This document shows, piece after piece, positions 38,074-51,325 of a stretch of DNA of 64,000 nt. This stretch comes from Podocnemis expansa (taxonomy: Eukaryota > Chordata > Testudines > Podocnemididae), in NCBI GenBank assembly GCA_007922195.1, contig ML682008.1:2840552-2904551 (forward strand), written 5' to 3'. Position 1 is the stretch's first letter; each line of letters opens with the position of its first letter. The notes beneath the pieces were generated by a model. That model was not told the DNA's origin. It worked only from the letters and a program-made list of their open reading frames with translations, and did no database searches. Position numbers and translations under genes: made by a program.

Positions 38074-38213
38074 GCATTACTCATGAAACTGCTGATGAAA
38101 AGGTGATTTTTGGCATTGAATTTAATTCAACTTTTCTGGAATGCATTCCTAAGTCCCAGCAAGCCTCTATTAGGTGGTATATTCAACGCTCTGGAGAAGA
38201 ACATCGAGAAGAG
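38074..38213 (+). CDS. SEMA3D: SEMA3D exon i (first half of Ig domain)
   Basis: This 140-base exon follows TTTGCTTTCCAG and ends before GTAAGT at 38214. It encodes [20 protein letters not shown], then [20 protein letters not shown] and GEEHREE (residues 303-349). Cys326 is the first cysteine of the Ig fold, Trp337 the core tryptophan, and Asn320 is in an NST glycosylation sequon. It ends in phase 0 just before the Leu-Lys that opens the last exon. Confidence 0.97.
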
Positions 38214-41044
38214 GTAAGTTATAGCCATCAAGGCAAGCTTCCTCTATGGAGAATTCAGCTGAGTATTCAAAGGCAAGAGTTACTTGGATTAGTAGATGTT
38301 TTCCTTTTCCTTGCTTCACCTTAGGTATCACGTAGCATTCTGGTATCACCATTTGGGGCATAGCGAGGGTGGGAGAGAGGCCATTTGTACTTTACCGCAA
38401 GCAAATTTATTTTATTTATTCTGATTTATCAACTCATTCATTAAAAAAGAGAACTTAACCTTTCCTCTGAGCACTCCTGGGTGCATTTTAAAAAGACAGG
38501 CTGCTCCAGTAACACCCTTTCCCCAATAGTTAACACAGGGAATAATTCAGCAGTCAAAAACATATCCAGAACCTTCTACTTTCTGTACGTTTCTCTACCA
38601 ACCTCGTCACCATAGTATATTAGAACCTTCCAATTAAGTGTTATGAAAACATCTCTAATGTGAAGCTTTTTCTTCTCTCGTCCTGTCCCCAGTGTTTTTA
38701 TTTTGGTTGGGTTTGTTGTGTGTGTGCTCTTTCTTTTATGTGCTCGTCTGTGTTTAGGTTAGGAAAGGTGGCTGGAAAGAGTGCTTGTTGCACATGGGGT
38801 ATTTTCCAAAGGTGCTTAGGTCTTGGGGGGAATTAATTTTACAGTGTGGGACCAGCACCCGCAATGTCTGTTGCCTTACAACCTTCATAATTTCCCACAC
38901 AGTCCTCTCGCAGCTAGTGAAAAACAAGGGGCACTAGAGCATGTCTTGAAGGTCAAAAAATTGGAACTGGTTTGGACTGAGTTTCAAACATTAGGACTCC
39001 TCACAGAGAATGCCTTTTGCCCTCCTACAAACCATTTTCCATGTCAGGCCAGTCTCTGCCACCTATGTAGTTATCACCACTGTGGTGGCAATGAAAAGTG
39101 AGAAAGCTTTCCTTTTGGATAAGTTGCTCTAAGGTTCTAGATGTGTTTTCCTTTTAAATATTCCTCGTAGTCTTCGGTTAGTTATCCCTTTGGAACTGAA
39201 CCGGACTGAACTGTTTTCCTTTCAAACTCGAGCAGTGTTTAAATACTACCTTTGGCATCAGTCAATACCACGTACTTGAAAAATTATATTGTATTCTGGT
39301 CAGCAGGCCTGCTGGTATGTCTGGAGAATGGCCAAAGAACACTAACTAACACAGGTGGCTAACCTGAAAACTGCTATGCATGGCTCGGAAGACCTACATT
39401 CATCACACCAGCTGTCTTGTAATTCTTGCCCTAATTGTTTTATCTTTGGCTCTCTTCTGCAGGAAGCTATATTCCTTATCACACCAGAAGCCCACTTCAG
39501 AAAAGCACTTAAGTATTTGATTACATCTTGAGCAATTATTTAAGTTGCATTGTTTTCAAAGATATTTAAGTAAATACTTAAAGTTAGGTACATGCTTAAT
39601 TGTGTTCCAGAACGGGGAACTTGAACTAGGGTTTAGATGAGCCACAGTCATCTTAAAAACAGCCTTTCACCTCTGTAATACCTAACCAAGTTTCCCAAAA
39701 GGATTTATAAATGTTAATTAACAAAAGTAGGCTTTATTTTCTAAAAACATTGTAATGATAAAATTTAACACCTCTTAGATCTGAAAGTGATTTACAAAGT
39801 TGAGTAAGAATTATCATTTCAGTTTTTGATTTTGGGGAACTGAGGTCCAAAAAAGCTTGGTAGTTCTTAATGTCTATGGTTGTAGCTAAATCAGCAATTG
39901 AAAAATCTCCTGGCTTTACATCCAATGCTTCATCAAAACTAATTTTCCTCCCTGGTTTTGTCCAACCCAGTTTGGAAAAACTCAGATTATGTCAGAAGTC
40001 TAAGACTCACCCAGTGCAGCTAACAGGGGGAAAACGTAGGTGGCTATAAGTCACTCTTTTATCTCACTTGAATGTGGAGCTGGCTTAAGGCTAAACTGGC
40101 CTTTGGCTACATTAGGGTAGGTTAAAAACTGGATAAACTTTCACCAACTTGTAATGTTCCCCAAGAAACAAATGTGCCAGAATGTTCTGTTCCTTCTCTC
40201 TAAACCAGGCCACGAGACCAGAAAGTGTAGAGTCAGTCATATAGGTTTTATTCCACCCAGGGCTCCCTTACACCACAGGATTCCACAGTTAGTTTGAGAA
40301 GTCGGACTAAGGATCTAGCCTAAAGAACATAAAGTGCTGTGTGCGTGTGCTCTATGGCATTTGCATCTCTAATGTGCATCCAGCACACGTTAGCAGCCTT
40401 TCACAGCAACATTTACTAGGCTCGCACTATATAAACAATCTGACATGTTTATATGAGAAAAGTAAAGCTTTGCTAAAATGCTGTCTTAACTATTGGGCAA
40501 ATTTAGAAGAAAACTCTCCAGATTGATTTTCTGTTCTATGAATGTTAACTGCAGGCAAATAGTTTCTTACCACATGCTGTCACTATTTCCATGGGAGTGT
40601 ACACATGATGTTTGATCTTTGATAAAATAGATGGTGAGGCATGTTTTGGATTTGGTAGGGGTTTTATACTCCCCCAAAATCCCTAGCCAGAATCCTTTGT
40701 TACTTACAAGATCATAGCAGTTAGAGAGAATATACACCTACTAGCTCATCTTCATCCTTCCCGGTGCATCCTTGTTCCTATGTCCCATCTGCTATTTTTT
40801 TGACCCAGTCCAGATTTTTGTTTCGTTTTGCTTTGTTTGTTTGTCCTAGCCAGCAGGGGACCTAGCATTTCCATTTCCACAATCATCATGATGGTGCATT
40901 TCAATACAAAAGAAAAAGGGTTTTTTTCTTTTAGAGAAGCAAGATGAGTGAGGAAATAACTTTTATCAAACTAAGTTCTGTTGGTGAGTTTGCCTTATGC
41001 CAACTGAATTTCCTCCAGCAAAAGATATTTGTCATCTATCTTGT

Positions 41045-41081
41045 TCCCCTAGTATCTTGGGACCAACACAGTTACAATTCT

Positions 41082-41113
<32 letters not shown>
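41045..41113 (+). repeat. Interspersed repeat tail plus long T-tract
   Basis: TAGTATCTTGGGACCAACAC and AGTTACAATTCTG resemble the end of the element seen at 58425-58620. A run of 28 T bases (41086-41113) follows. Confidence 0.6.
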
Positions 41114-41120
<7 letters not shown>

Positions 41121-42827
41121 AAGATAACAAAAAAATGTAATAAAGCTGCATTTTCGAATTGGGTACCTACAGAAAGGTGTGTAAATTAACATATAGTTAC
41201 CTAACTAAATCACCTGATTTTAAAGAAGTCTGATCACTCACTGTTCCCTTTGGCATCAGTGACAATGTGGATGTTTGGCATCTCTGAGACACAGGCTCTT
41301 TTTATTTAGATGGTCTAGCTTTTGGCTCTCAGGTTTGAAAACTTCCCCTCAGTGTTGGTTACTGCATGGATTGCCTTAATGGAAAATCCAAAAATAGAGA
41401 AATATTAAGTTGAAGGTTTTGTAATGTGCTTTAGTTTGACAAAAATAACAGAAATAGGGTAGTTGTATTTAACATATAGTCTGCCTGATTTTTGCTCAGT
41501 CAATACCTTACTAAACCTCTCCATTGCAATTGTATATTCTGCTTTCTCTTCCTGAATTATATTTCTCTAATAATGCTGTATGTTATCTAGTGCATGTTTT
41601 AAAGATATAACTTATAGTGATGACGATACCATGCTTTGCAAATGACTCAGTGCACCTGGAACTTAAGTTACAGACTTTTAGTTACAGTGTTGTACTGGAA
41701 TGTTTCAGCAGATCTTTAAACCTCACGTTACAAATAGATGGTTACGCATTGTCCATGACATGTAATACAGCTTCCTGAGGGGAGAGAAAGGGCAAAATCC
41801 AGACTAGATTGGGAGTCCTTGGCTCAGCAGGATGTCTCCTACGTTTCACCTTTAAGGTCATGGTTTGGAATCCTACTTCCAGTCAGAACAGCCTATGGGA
41901 GGGGACAGGATCTCCTGTGGTACAGGAGCTGTCACCAGGTCATTCTGCTGCCCGGGGAAGTGCACTTCCCTGTGGTTTGATGGGTCATGAGTCAATTAGC
42001 TGGTGCTTTTGTATCTAGTGTTGCTCACGCAGTTGACCATGTTTATTCCCATATTTGGAAGGTTAGTCACTGACTTGTGGGAGAAAGTTTTTGTGACTAG
42101 GATTAATAAAAAAGCCTGTACATCATTTGTTCGTAAAGCTTTAATGTGCTAAATTTCCTGCAGCTTAAACTTGACTGTTTGTTTATTCCTTTTTAAATTC
42201 CTATGTGTTGTGTTATGTACATAATAGGTGTCAGGGCCAGAAAAAGCAAACTCAAGGTTCTCGGTATACTTATTAACATCAACATTCTACGGTTTTAAAA
42301 ATATTAGGTTGGCCCTGACCCAGAGTCTCCTGTAGTGCAGGTTTGCCAGAATGTCATATACCTTTACAGAGCACATAGGAAGCCATATGTTTTGAAATGA
42401 TGGAGTGTGCATTGATAGGGTTTAACTCCTTGTATGGCATGAGAGATGGAAGATAACACACTGGGGATCCTCAGAGTATTTTAACTTCTTCCCCCACATT
42501 AGCTGGCTGAGGTTGGCCATAGATTGGGCTATCCAACCTGAGTGGTAATCCTGTCTGAAAGGTATGTTTCCTGCATTGAACTCTATTGACATGGTCACCA
42601 TACTAGAGACAGGGAAGCATTTTTTTTTCCCATGGTACATTATTCCCTGGTTTGAGAGAGCAGGCTTCAGTTGCATCTGACAGTTATCTCTGTGTTGTGG
42701 CTTTCACATTTTTGAGGGTCAGTTGGTGAGTGAGGAATTGGTCTCATTGGTTTAGTGGATTGATTATTTTTGTATGATTACATTCTATTTTCAGTGCAGG
42801 GAATTGTAAGTCACGGGATAAAGTCAC

Positions 42828-43056
42828 CCTGTAACAACATATCAGGGCAGTTACAAGCTGTTACAGTATGACCTGATCCCATGGCTTACACTTCTCTGCA
42901 TTTATTTCCTTCCCATTCTGTAAGTTCTCCCATCTTCAAAACCTCTGATAAAGTGGGATTTTCTCCCATGAAAGCGCATGCAACAAATAAATTTGTTAGT
43001 CTTTAAGTGCCACAGGACTCTTTGTTTTGCTGAACTAGACTAACAAGACTACCCCA
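42828..43056 (-). repeat. Foldback-family element with internal region
   Basis: In reverse orientation it has TATGACCTGATCCCATGGCT, CATTCTGTAAGTTCTCCCAT, GGGATTTTCTCCCATGAAAG and TTAGTCTTTAAGTGCCACAG. The internal segment agrees with the copy at 1632-1850, so this family has a defined body beyond the foldback arms. Confidence 0.8.
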
Positions 43057-43564
43057 TGAAGCCTATTTTCACTGGTACAACTTCATGTGTATGAGTTTCT
43101 GGTAATGGTTGTGGATAGATTCTGTGACTATTCAATCCAAAACCCAAGAGTCAGATGTATGCAGAATGGAAAAGCGTGCTAAATTTGGCAGAGAACAGAG
43201 GTTATGGGCATAGTCATAGACCTTATTATCAAGTAAAGATATAAGAATACTCATACATGAATCAGGTCAGGTTCTTTGACAATGGAAGGACTAGGGAGTG
43301 ATTTTGTCTTAGGGGCCAAGTGAGTTAGTGGGAATCTTAGACCACACTAAAATTCGCATTGGAATGGAATGTCACAAAGTTATTGACTAATTTGCTGTTC
43401 AATCTAATTGAAGGTGCAGTCAATTTGGTTTGTACCATAATTTGGTAGTATGATGTGCTTACTTGGGGAAATCCCTTGGTGTCAATATCAACTTACTTTT
43501 TATAAGTTTGAACTGTGTCAGTGTGTTGACCAATGATTCTTTCAATCTTCCACTTTACTTTAAT

Positions 43565-43852
43565 CAGTGATTCCCAACCTTTTGTACACTGGGGACCCCT
43601 TGTTAAAAAAAAATGCTGGGGACCCTCTGCAGTGGCACCATGTATCAACAATGCCGCCAGCAGAATCTGGATCCTGCCATGGCCACTCCAGCCTCCACCA
43701 TGGCGGGGGAATCTGGTGGCAGGGCAATTCAGCCCCCACCATGGTCATTGATTCCTTTGCCACAGATCCAGCCCTGGCAAGGAACATTGGAACCAAAACT
43801 GGGTCCAGCCCTGGTGGGGAGCAGTGCCATGGACCATCGGTTGGGAACCACG
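43565..43852. mobile_element. hAT-type MITE (288 bp)
   Basis: CAGTGATTCCCAACCTTTT at the left and CGGTTGGGAACCACG at the right are inverted ends of the same family as 4417-4804. The flanks ACTTTAAT (43557-43564) and GCTTTAAC (43853-43860) match at six of eight bases. Confidence 0.8.
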
Positions 43853-43930
43853 GCTTTAACTGATAGGGTTGAGATGGTAGGTAGTTTATTGGGTTTTTTA
43901 AAGCTCTTGGAGTCCTTAAGTCAGAACAGT

Positions 43931-43950
43931 AAAAAAAAAAAAAAAAAAAA

Positions 43951-43984
<34 letters not shown>
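43931..43984. repeat. A-tract and (AAT)n microsatellite
   Basis: About 21 A bases followed by about ten AAT units. Confidence 0.97.
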
Positions 43985-46900
43985 TACTATCTACATTATC
44001 AATGAAGTGATGATCTAGTGCCACTGATGAAGAAGGCCATTGAGAATTGTCAGGAAATGCTTCTTATTTTTCTCTCTTCCACTTTCTTTGCTTGAAGTTT
44101 GCATTTAGCCCACTGTTATTTCACCTTTACCTCTAGTGCTGTACCACATGTTGATTAATGAGGAAAGGCAGGCTTTGAAGCAATTATCTTCTCACAGACA
44201 GGTGCAATGTTTTAACTGTGAAAAAGCTGACAAGTGAATTATATGTAATGTGGGAGCCTCTGGATACACTATTAAAGAAGGAGTGAAAATGTTGGAGCAA
44301 GCTGATGCTATGCTGCTTTTGAATTCTTTAGTTGTTTTCCATCTTGTTGTTTCAAGATTTACCATCGTTATGGCAATTTCCCCCTCATTGCTAAATTGCC
44401 TCCTCTCCCATTGCTAAATTCATGCTGTAAAAATCAAGCAATTATTATAAAAGAACCTCTTATTTCTTGTTTAGTCATCTTCTGCATCTAGGCTCTGTAT
44501 ATTTTACTTAATGCTTCTTACACCAATGAAATTCTTAACATGCTTAAATCAATGATAAAAATATTTAGAAATTGCTAAAATTATACACAAAATGTCCTCA
44601 AACTGTGCTTCAATTTAAGAAGATATACCATGCACCTTGTAACCTATTTGCAATCTGAAATCAAAGCAACTTTATGATATTGGAAAAGTTAAGTGGGCAA
44701 ATCAACTGCTTAATTTCTATGGCTCACAATTTTGGCCCTGATTCAACAAAATGCTTAATCATATTTTCAGCTTTAGATACCTGATTAAAATCAAGTGCTT
44801 TACTGAATGGGGATCTTTGGTCATCTGAAAAGCTAAAAAATAGTAAAAGCTGTAGCAGAAATATTGATTATGATATGCTGAAAAATAATGAAACCACATA
44901 TGACAGAAATAAAATGATATCTCCTATGTAACCAGGTTTTTCACTATACTCAAAATTTAATAAAACGTGTTTTACGTCTGCAGGTCAGGAACTAAAGAAC
45001 AAATTAAGTATTCAAGTAAAAGGTTAAAGATCTACTACCAAGTAATGAAATGCCAGGTGTTTATGAAACTCCAGAGTCCAGAGGGGGAAAAAGTAGAGAG
45101 GAGAGACAGGAAGAGTTCTGAACCTATGGGTAAAACAACATAAACAGGATACCAAAAGGAGAAGTGGAAGGAAAAACAATAATGAAGTGTGGCTCAATAT
45201 GTGTGAAATCAGAGCTATAATTTCATCCTGTCAGAGAATAAGAAAGGAATGAACAATGAAGCCACAGAAAAGGGTGGGTGACAGTCACCATAAATCAATA
45301 AGCAAGGTTTTAATAGGACATTGAATAAGAGCCCTATTCATTAAAAATAGGAGAGATGGATTAAGATTGAGACAGAACCAATTTAGCGCCTGTTATAGGC
45401 TCCTGAGGAAAGTGTTGGGAACCTCAATTTTTAGCACATTTAAGCCTTATTGTGTCAAACTGCAAGTGAAGACTACTGTGTAACAAATAATACGTGGTAC
45501 CAGTTATTAGGAAGATGGATTAAATGGCCCAGCAGCTCTTTTCCAACTCTAGATTGTTAAAGACCTGCCATAGCTCTTTCCTTCATTTCATCAGACAACT
45601 GACTCAGCCCACTGGTCATTTTACACCAGTGTACAGCCAGCTTAAACAGCTGGTTGGACATTCCTTTACCATAGGAGGTATGATGTGGAGCCAATGTAGC
45701 TGGCCCTTCACTTCCAGTACCTTCGGTTTATTGCTCTAAATTTTGCTTCCAGGGAGCCATAGGATGCCATTTTGCATCATCCTTATCAGATCTTAGCAGT
45801 GGTTTGAGCCTCTTGTCACTTTTTGTCATGTCCTCTGCTCCACCATCAACTGTACCTGCAAGACTGTACTTCGTTGCTCATTGTTCTCTGCTCTTGAAAT
45901 AACCTACTTAAGCGGCTTTGAAAAGCCGCCACCTTCAACTCATTCAAACCCCTTTGTAAAATCCATCTTGGCCATTGTGCCTACATGAACTTAGTCAGGT
46001 TAAGATACATTCTCCCAGAATAATTTATGAAAACCTTTCCTCATGCTGCCATATCCAGGCTGATTAAATGCATTAAGCTTGGCTCCTAAGCACCTTGGAG
46101 AAGGCATTCTGTTATTTCTCTTTTTGAGAAGATATCTATTAATGCATCTTTGGGATGCCTTAGAAATAATATGAGCAAATGGAGTGGGAACCTTTTCAAA
46201 ATAAACCTTTTGAAAAAATGGAAGAGATCTCCTTTATATTCTGTCTTTGCAGTCTATCGAATGTCGTGGTTTCACTTGGCTCCATGGAATGCCAACTATA
46301 TGTGAAATTTTGATGAAAGCTCATTTGGTCTAACTCTGGCCCTGTTAAAATCTATGTGTGTTCCAGTGGCCACAGAGCATAGACCAATACTGAGTGGTTT
46401 TTAAAATCCCCATCTATATTTCTCTGTCTAGTTCAGATACTTAGCAGTTGATTTTCCCATGTCGAAGTTTATCAGCCAGCAAGTCACAAACCTTGCTGGG
46501 TGCGTAGGCAGTGGGGGTCACAAAAGGCAGCTGCAGAGAGAGTGAAGAGGTTTGTGGGGCACTGAAAATTTTCTTATAATCTAAACCAAAGAAAAAGCTC
46601 TTTCTGCTAGTGCCCACACAGCCTTATTCTTCAGAGTCAAATATTCTCTGAAGAGTATGAAAAACGCATACAAATTCTATAGACTTGTATTTGTTGTCAC
46701 TGTTATTTTATTGTTACTTTAAAGTAAATGCAAGGGGTCTGCAAAAAATTTTTACTTCAAACAAGAGATTGCCAATGGGAAGAAGTTGTGAAACACTGCC
46801 CTATATCACAGAAACTGGAGAAGGAAAAGACTTATTAAATCCTCTAGTCCATCTCCCAGCTATTGCAGTATTGTTAGCTACTGTAAATTTACTTGTATTT

Positions 46901-47009
46901 TGACTATGGCCAAGCCAATTTAACTGAGAGAAACTTTGGGGTTGCACAGCATTCAATGTCAAAAGATCACAAAGTACTTGTGAGAAATTTATTAAATAAG
47001 ACCAGCTTC

Positions 47010-47195
47010 ACCCTTGTGATGCATTAAGTTTTATTGTTACCAATATACAAATGAGCAAACTGAAGCCCAGAGCTGACATGTCCCACGTTAAATTTGGTGT
47101 CAGTGAAAAAGGCAATGAGAACCCATCTGAGAGACCTAGTTCTCCAAGCTGTGTTCTGACTGTTATCCCACCCTGCCTTTCTAGAAGCTAAAATG
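47010..47195. repeat. MIR/CORE-like SINE fragment
   Basis: TTACCAATATACAAATGAGC and AAACTGAAGCCCAGAGCTGA follow the 'gaaactgaggcccagagagg' pattern. It is much decayed. Confidence 0.5.
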
Positions 47196-47715
47196 CGCTC
47201 TGAAGCAAGTGGGTCATCAGTGGCACACAAGCAGCGGCTGCACGTATCTGGCTGGAGTGATTCAAGTTGTATGGTAGCAAGCCAGGCAAGCAGGAGCAGG
47301 ACATATATATATTATTTAGGGGGTAGGGAATTGCGTACAGATTTTTCACATAAACACAGTGTGTAGTCTACCCACTGTGAATACATTTAATTTAGTCATC
47401 TTTATGCTTCCCTGATCTTCATCCTCTGAAGTATGCTGGAAGGGCAGATGTATAGTCTGGGACGTTTTCCAGATTTCTTTCATTCTTTTTTTTTTTTTTA
47501 AGTGAGGCATTCAGCTCAATAGTGAATTAAACAGGATCCTTTTGTATTCTAACAATGCCACCCGTGGTGCTGAAGATGTGCTTAATGTGCATGCTACGAT
47601 GTGAGCTAATCAAGCTGAACCACAACCCCTTCGTTGTCATTCTCCCCTGCTGCCTCTGTGTGGCAGCAAAACTCTAGACATTCTGTGAAGTGCCAGCTTC
47701 CTTGGGGCGGGGGCG

Positions 47716-47822
47716 GGAAGGAGTCTTGTGGTACTTTTTAAAGACTAACAAATTTATTTATCTCATGAGCTTTTGTGAGAGAAAATCCCACTTTGTCAGA
47801 TTCTTGAAGGTGGAGAACTCAC
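47716..47822 (+). repeat. Foldback-family element, left arm
   Basis: GGAGTCTTGTGGTACTTTTT, ACTAACAAATTTATTTATCT, CATGAGCTTTTGTGAGAGAA and CCCACTTTGTCAGATTC. Only the left arm is present. Confidence 0.8.
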
Positions 47823-47861
47823 AGAAATATCCTTTGAGAACAATAGTGCTTCAGATGGCAT

Positions 47862-48030
47862 GTGCTATGGAGCTAGAGTCAGGGACAGGGATTCAGGGTT
47901 CCCCTCACAGCTCTGCCACTGAAACTTTGCATGACCTTGGTCAAATCACTTATCAACCACGTTTTGTCATCAGCAACGATTCTAACATAAGTGCCCCACA
48001 GAAGGGTTGTGAGTCTTAATTAATTTTGCA
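47862..48030 (+). mobile_element. MIR-like SINE fragment
   Basis: GGGATTCAGGGTTCCCCTCA, CAGCTCTGCCACTGAAACTT and CATGACCTTGGTCAAATCAC follow the central MIR order. Confidence 0.65.
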
Positions 48031-48039
48031 TGTCACTTA

Positions 48040-48547
48040 GGATGTGTCTGTGCTTACAATTTACTTTGAATTAATGAGGATTAATTCAAACTAAATTAAT
48101 GCATGGCTACACTGGCTTTAATTACTTCAAACTAAGGAACTCCTTAAAAAACTGTTACCGTGGAGTTATAAAACCTCACTTAATTTTGAAGTAACAGTCA
48201 ATTCAGACTTATTAGTTTGAATTAACCCAAAGGAGCCGTGTTAATTTGAACTAACTGTTAGTTCAAAATTAACATGGTTTGGACTTCTTCGTCCCAGGGT
48301 GCATTCCTCTTTCTATGTATTGGGAGGGGCATGGCCTGTCTCGGGGGTTATGTTGCCCCACTTCCCATGGTGCCCCCTTCCTAAACTGATGTAGCAAGTC
48401 CTGCCCATGGACATGCTAGTTCAATTTGGCTTTGTAGTGGGGCCATGTTAGTTCGAATTAACTTAGTTCAAATTAACCATTATTAGTTTGAATTAATTAA
48501 TTAAAACTAAGTTAAGTCAAGCTAACTTCTTAAGTGTAGACGTAGCC
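48040..48547. mobile_element. Harbinger-like MITE (508 bp)
   Basis: The left end GGATGTGTCTGTGCTTA and right end TAAGTGTAGACGTAGCC are inverted. TTA flanks it on both sides (48037-48039 and 48548-48550), the usual PIF/Harbinger duplication. The interior carries many GAATTAA and TTAATTC words in both orientations. Confidence 0.75.
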
Positions 48548-48974
48548 TTATAGATTACCAAATGTGTAAAGTTGTTGGCAGCATGGATGGCTGTGTTTGC
48601 GTCACATACCAATTACATTGAGCCAGTAACTGAGTGACTAACTTGTTCTATTGTGCTAGATATTGCAAATATTTTCACAGCTTTCTCAGTCTAAAATACA
48701 GTTCCCCAAATGCTGCGGTGAATAGGACACATACTGCCCAACAATTCAGCCTGATCTTTAAATCTCACATTTTTTTTTTTAGGTTTTCTGTTTCATGGAT
48801 CCTGAACATTCCAGGATAAAAGAATTGCGTTGGGGTTTCACTGCATGAATCTCTCTAGCCTTTTTCATTTACAGTGCTGTACATGAAAAGTAAAGGCACT
48901 GAAATTAATAGAATTTATGCTGTTGTAAAACTAGTGTCATATCAGAATCAGACTTAATGACTTAATTGTTATTA

Positions 48975-49100
48975 CTATTCATTATTTGCATTGTGGTAAT
49001 GGCTGGGCACTCCACTTGTGGACCAGAACCCCATTGTGCTATGTGCTATACAAACACAGAATAAAAAGATAATCACCACCACAAACATCTTACAATCTTA
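48975..49100 (+). mobile_element. SINE 5' segment (amniote family)
   Basis: CCCATTGTGCTATGTGCTAT, ACAAACACAGAATAAAAAGA and ATCTTACAATCTTACAGG match the 'ccattgtgctaggcgctgta' head of the family. Confidence 0.7.
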
Positions 49101-49479
49101 CAGGATTTCTCCAGCTAACTATCAGACTATTGCTTTGAGAAAGGAGGCTTCCTCTCCATTGTTTTGATTAATTTTAGAACATTATTATTCCTTGGTGGAT
49201 CTTTCCTCTCAGTTTGTATGCACTAGTGCAGGCTGTTGTGCTATTGATGCAGCCGCTATAATTATCAATTGGATAGTAGCACTTTGAAATTCAAATATTT
49301 GGATCCACATCTGTTTGTCTAAGGTACTTACTTATGTACTGAGAGGTAAAAGGCTCCACATCTCATCGTGAGTCCCTGAGCCAACAATTAACTGCCTACT
49401 TTACCCATCTAACACATACAAACATTTTATTTTTCCTGTGCTTTCAATGTATTATTTTTTGTTTTGTCCAACATGACAG

Positions 49480-49908
49480 CTGAAGGCCGATGAGCGAATC
49501 ATCAAAACGGACTACGGGCTGCTGATCCGCAGCCTGCAGAGAAAAGATGCGGGGGCATATTACTGCAAAGCACAGGAGCACACGTTTGTCCACACCATTG
49601 TGAAGTTAAATGTGAACATCATAGAGAATGGGCACATGGAAAACAGTCAGAAAATGGAGGATGAAGAGGCACGGACGAGAGATTTGCTTACTGAGTCCAG
49701 GCTGAGGTATAAGGATTACATGCAACTCGTCAGCAGCCCCAGCTTCAGCCTGGATGAGTATTGTGAACAGATGTGGCACCGAGAGAAGCGGCGGCAACGG
49801 AACAAAGGTGGGGCAAAATGGAAGCACGTTCAGGAAATGAAGAAAAAGAGAAATCGGAGGCACCATGAACCTGCCAGCAGCCCACACGCCAGGCCTACAT
49901 CTACGTAG
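49480..49908 (+). CDS. SEMA3D: SEMA3D terminal coding exon (Ig end, dimer cysteine, basic tail)
   Basis: After an 11.3 kb intron, the acceptor CCAACATGACAG opens 429 coding bases ending in TAG at 49906-49908. Residues 350-491 start [20 protein letters not shown]. Cys378 (AYYCKAQEH) pairs with Cys326 to close the Ig domain. Cys444 in DEYCEQMW corresponds to the interchain-disulfide cysteine of class 3 semaphorins. The basic tail, KRRQRNK and KKKRNRRHH, is the neuropilin/heparin-binding, convertase-cleavable end. The last 13 residues after HH ([13 protein letters not shown]) differ from the human ending as I recall it (RDLDELPRAVAT). The codon use is GC-richer than in the other exons. Confidence 0.97.
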   Translation: MKADERIIKTDYGLLIRSLQRKDAGAYYCKAQEHTFVHTIVKLNVNIIENGHMENSQKMEDEEARTRDLLTESRLRYKDYMQLVSSPSFSLDEYCEQMWHREKRRQRNKGGAKWKHVQEMKKKRNRRHHEPASSPHARPTST

Positions 49909-51101
49909 CTTTTATATTCTATTTAAAAAAAAAGGACATTTAACATGCAAAAATACTGTGTTTCTCTTTTTTCATCCTTCCTATTAATTAATATTGCTTC
50001 TCAATCGGATTTGATAACGCACAGTCATTATTAGTCTGTACAGGACTGTACTGTGGAATGCTTTAGCAAATGAGAAGTTCCTTCTTTGAATACCACACTC
50101 AGCGCAATAATTCCAGTGTGGTGTATTTCTTTCCAGAAATTCAGATTTTGTAACTAACACTTAGATAACAAGAAGCTGAATTCTGAAGTATGTCAGGTGG
50201 GTGTTCCATGGGTTCCCTGTCATAATTTTTATATGAGATTTAAAGTCTGTGTTACAGTGCATTATTTATCAACTGCTACATTCCATCACAGAGCTGGCTA
50301 CAGTCAGGGGTGGGTGGATGTATTTGTAATAGTGTACTGGGATCTTTTAAAGATGCGAGGTGCCATATAAATACAGGCCGTTCCATGACAGATCTGCAAA
50401 ACAATACTAATTTACCCATTGGGCATATATATAGGTACATGGGTGGCATTTGCTAGCACAGAGAAACAAAACAAAAAATCAAATTAAATATCACCATAGT
50501 AATAATACTCATTTTTCCTATTAAAAAAAATCTTAATCACATTTTAAAAGGAGGAAATACAGAGCTTTATTCATTAGGGCATAAGCAGCCACCAGTCTGT
50601 AGTCCATCTGCTGAAATGAAATGTTGATTCAAATTGAAACTGCCAGTAAGATAACTGAGAGTAAATTTCCTAAGCAGCACGTGGGAGGTATGTGCACAAA
50701 CCCTATTAAGAAATAATGGGATTTCTGCCTGCACCTCTATTGTTGCTCTGAAGATTTTATCCCTGGCTGTCTCCACTCACCTACGCAACTATAACCCCAG
50801 GTTGGCTTCATTTTCTGATGTATGGCTAGTTTATGGTGGAAAAAAAAGAGAAGAGAACACACACCCAAAACCCCTCCAAAACTTGATGGAAAAAGACAAT
50901 GAGGGAAATATATTTAGTGACAGACAGTAACTGACAGTGCTCTTACACCAAGTATAAAAATGGGAAAAGAGCAGACATTCCTTAGACATGTGTATTCTTT
51001 GGGGTTTTTAAAAGGTCTAGTGTATTTCAACTGAGATGTTTTGTTGTTGGAATTAATACTTTTTGTTATAATTAAATGAAAAAAAAAAAAGCCCAAGTGT
51101 A

Positions 51102-51107
51102 AATAAA
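51102..51107 (+). promoter_or_regulatory. Candidate polyadenylation signal (proximal)
   Basis: AATAAA, 1.2 kb after the SEMA3D stop. The 40 bases downstream are not strongly GT-rich, so it may be weak. Confidence 0.35.
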
Positions 51108-51243
51108 CAAGCGGAAGTTAGAGATGTGCAGCTGTGCAATTTACAATGATATCCTTTGTAAAGTGCTCCTAATTTTATTTTCTGCTCTTTAAAAAGATAC
51201 TGTAAGTCTTTCTGTATGAGCAAGAGATGCTGTATCTCTGATT

Positions 51244-51325
51244 TTGATCTAACTTACACCAGAGTAACTCCATTGGCTTCACTGGACTTTCTCCTTATTT
51301 GTGCTAGTGTAAGCAAGATCGAGCT
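51244..51325. repeat. Hairpin-like interspersed repeat
   Basis: GATCTAACTTACACCAGAGT at the left and TGTGCTAGTGTAAGCAAGAT at the right are near reverse complements. It resembles 28981-29080 and lies in the probable 3' UTR. Confidence 0.5.

Larger units (their letters stand above)
38214..49479 (+). other. SEMA3D: SEMA3D intron i-j (11.3 kb)
   Basis: Long last intron. Repeats named here are at 41040, 42828, 43565, 43931, 47010, 47716, 47862, 48040 and 48975. Other stretches (38214-41040, 41114-42828, 43985-47010) are AT-rich, with short diffuse repeats such as 'gaactgaggtcc' at 39838. No exon is recognised. Confidence 0.9.

Noticed and set aside
41799..42010. Possible tRNA-derived SINE with GGTTTGGAATCC
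   Set aside because: The B-box-like word stands alone; head and tail do not match another copy in the window.
43560..44024. 154-codon minus-strand frame
   Set aside because: It is made of poly-Leu/poly-Phe from the AAT and A tracts joined to an hAT-type MITE.
49606..49887. 93-codon antisense frame over the last SEMA3D exon
   Set aside because: It is a mirror of the real coding exon; the sense strand has clear homology and splice borders.
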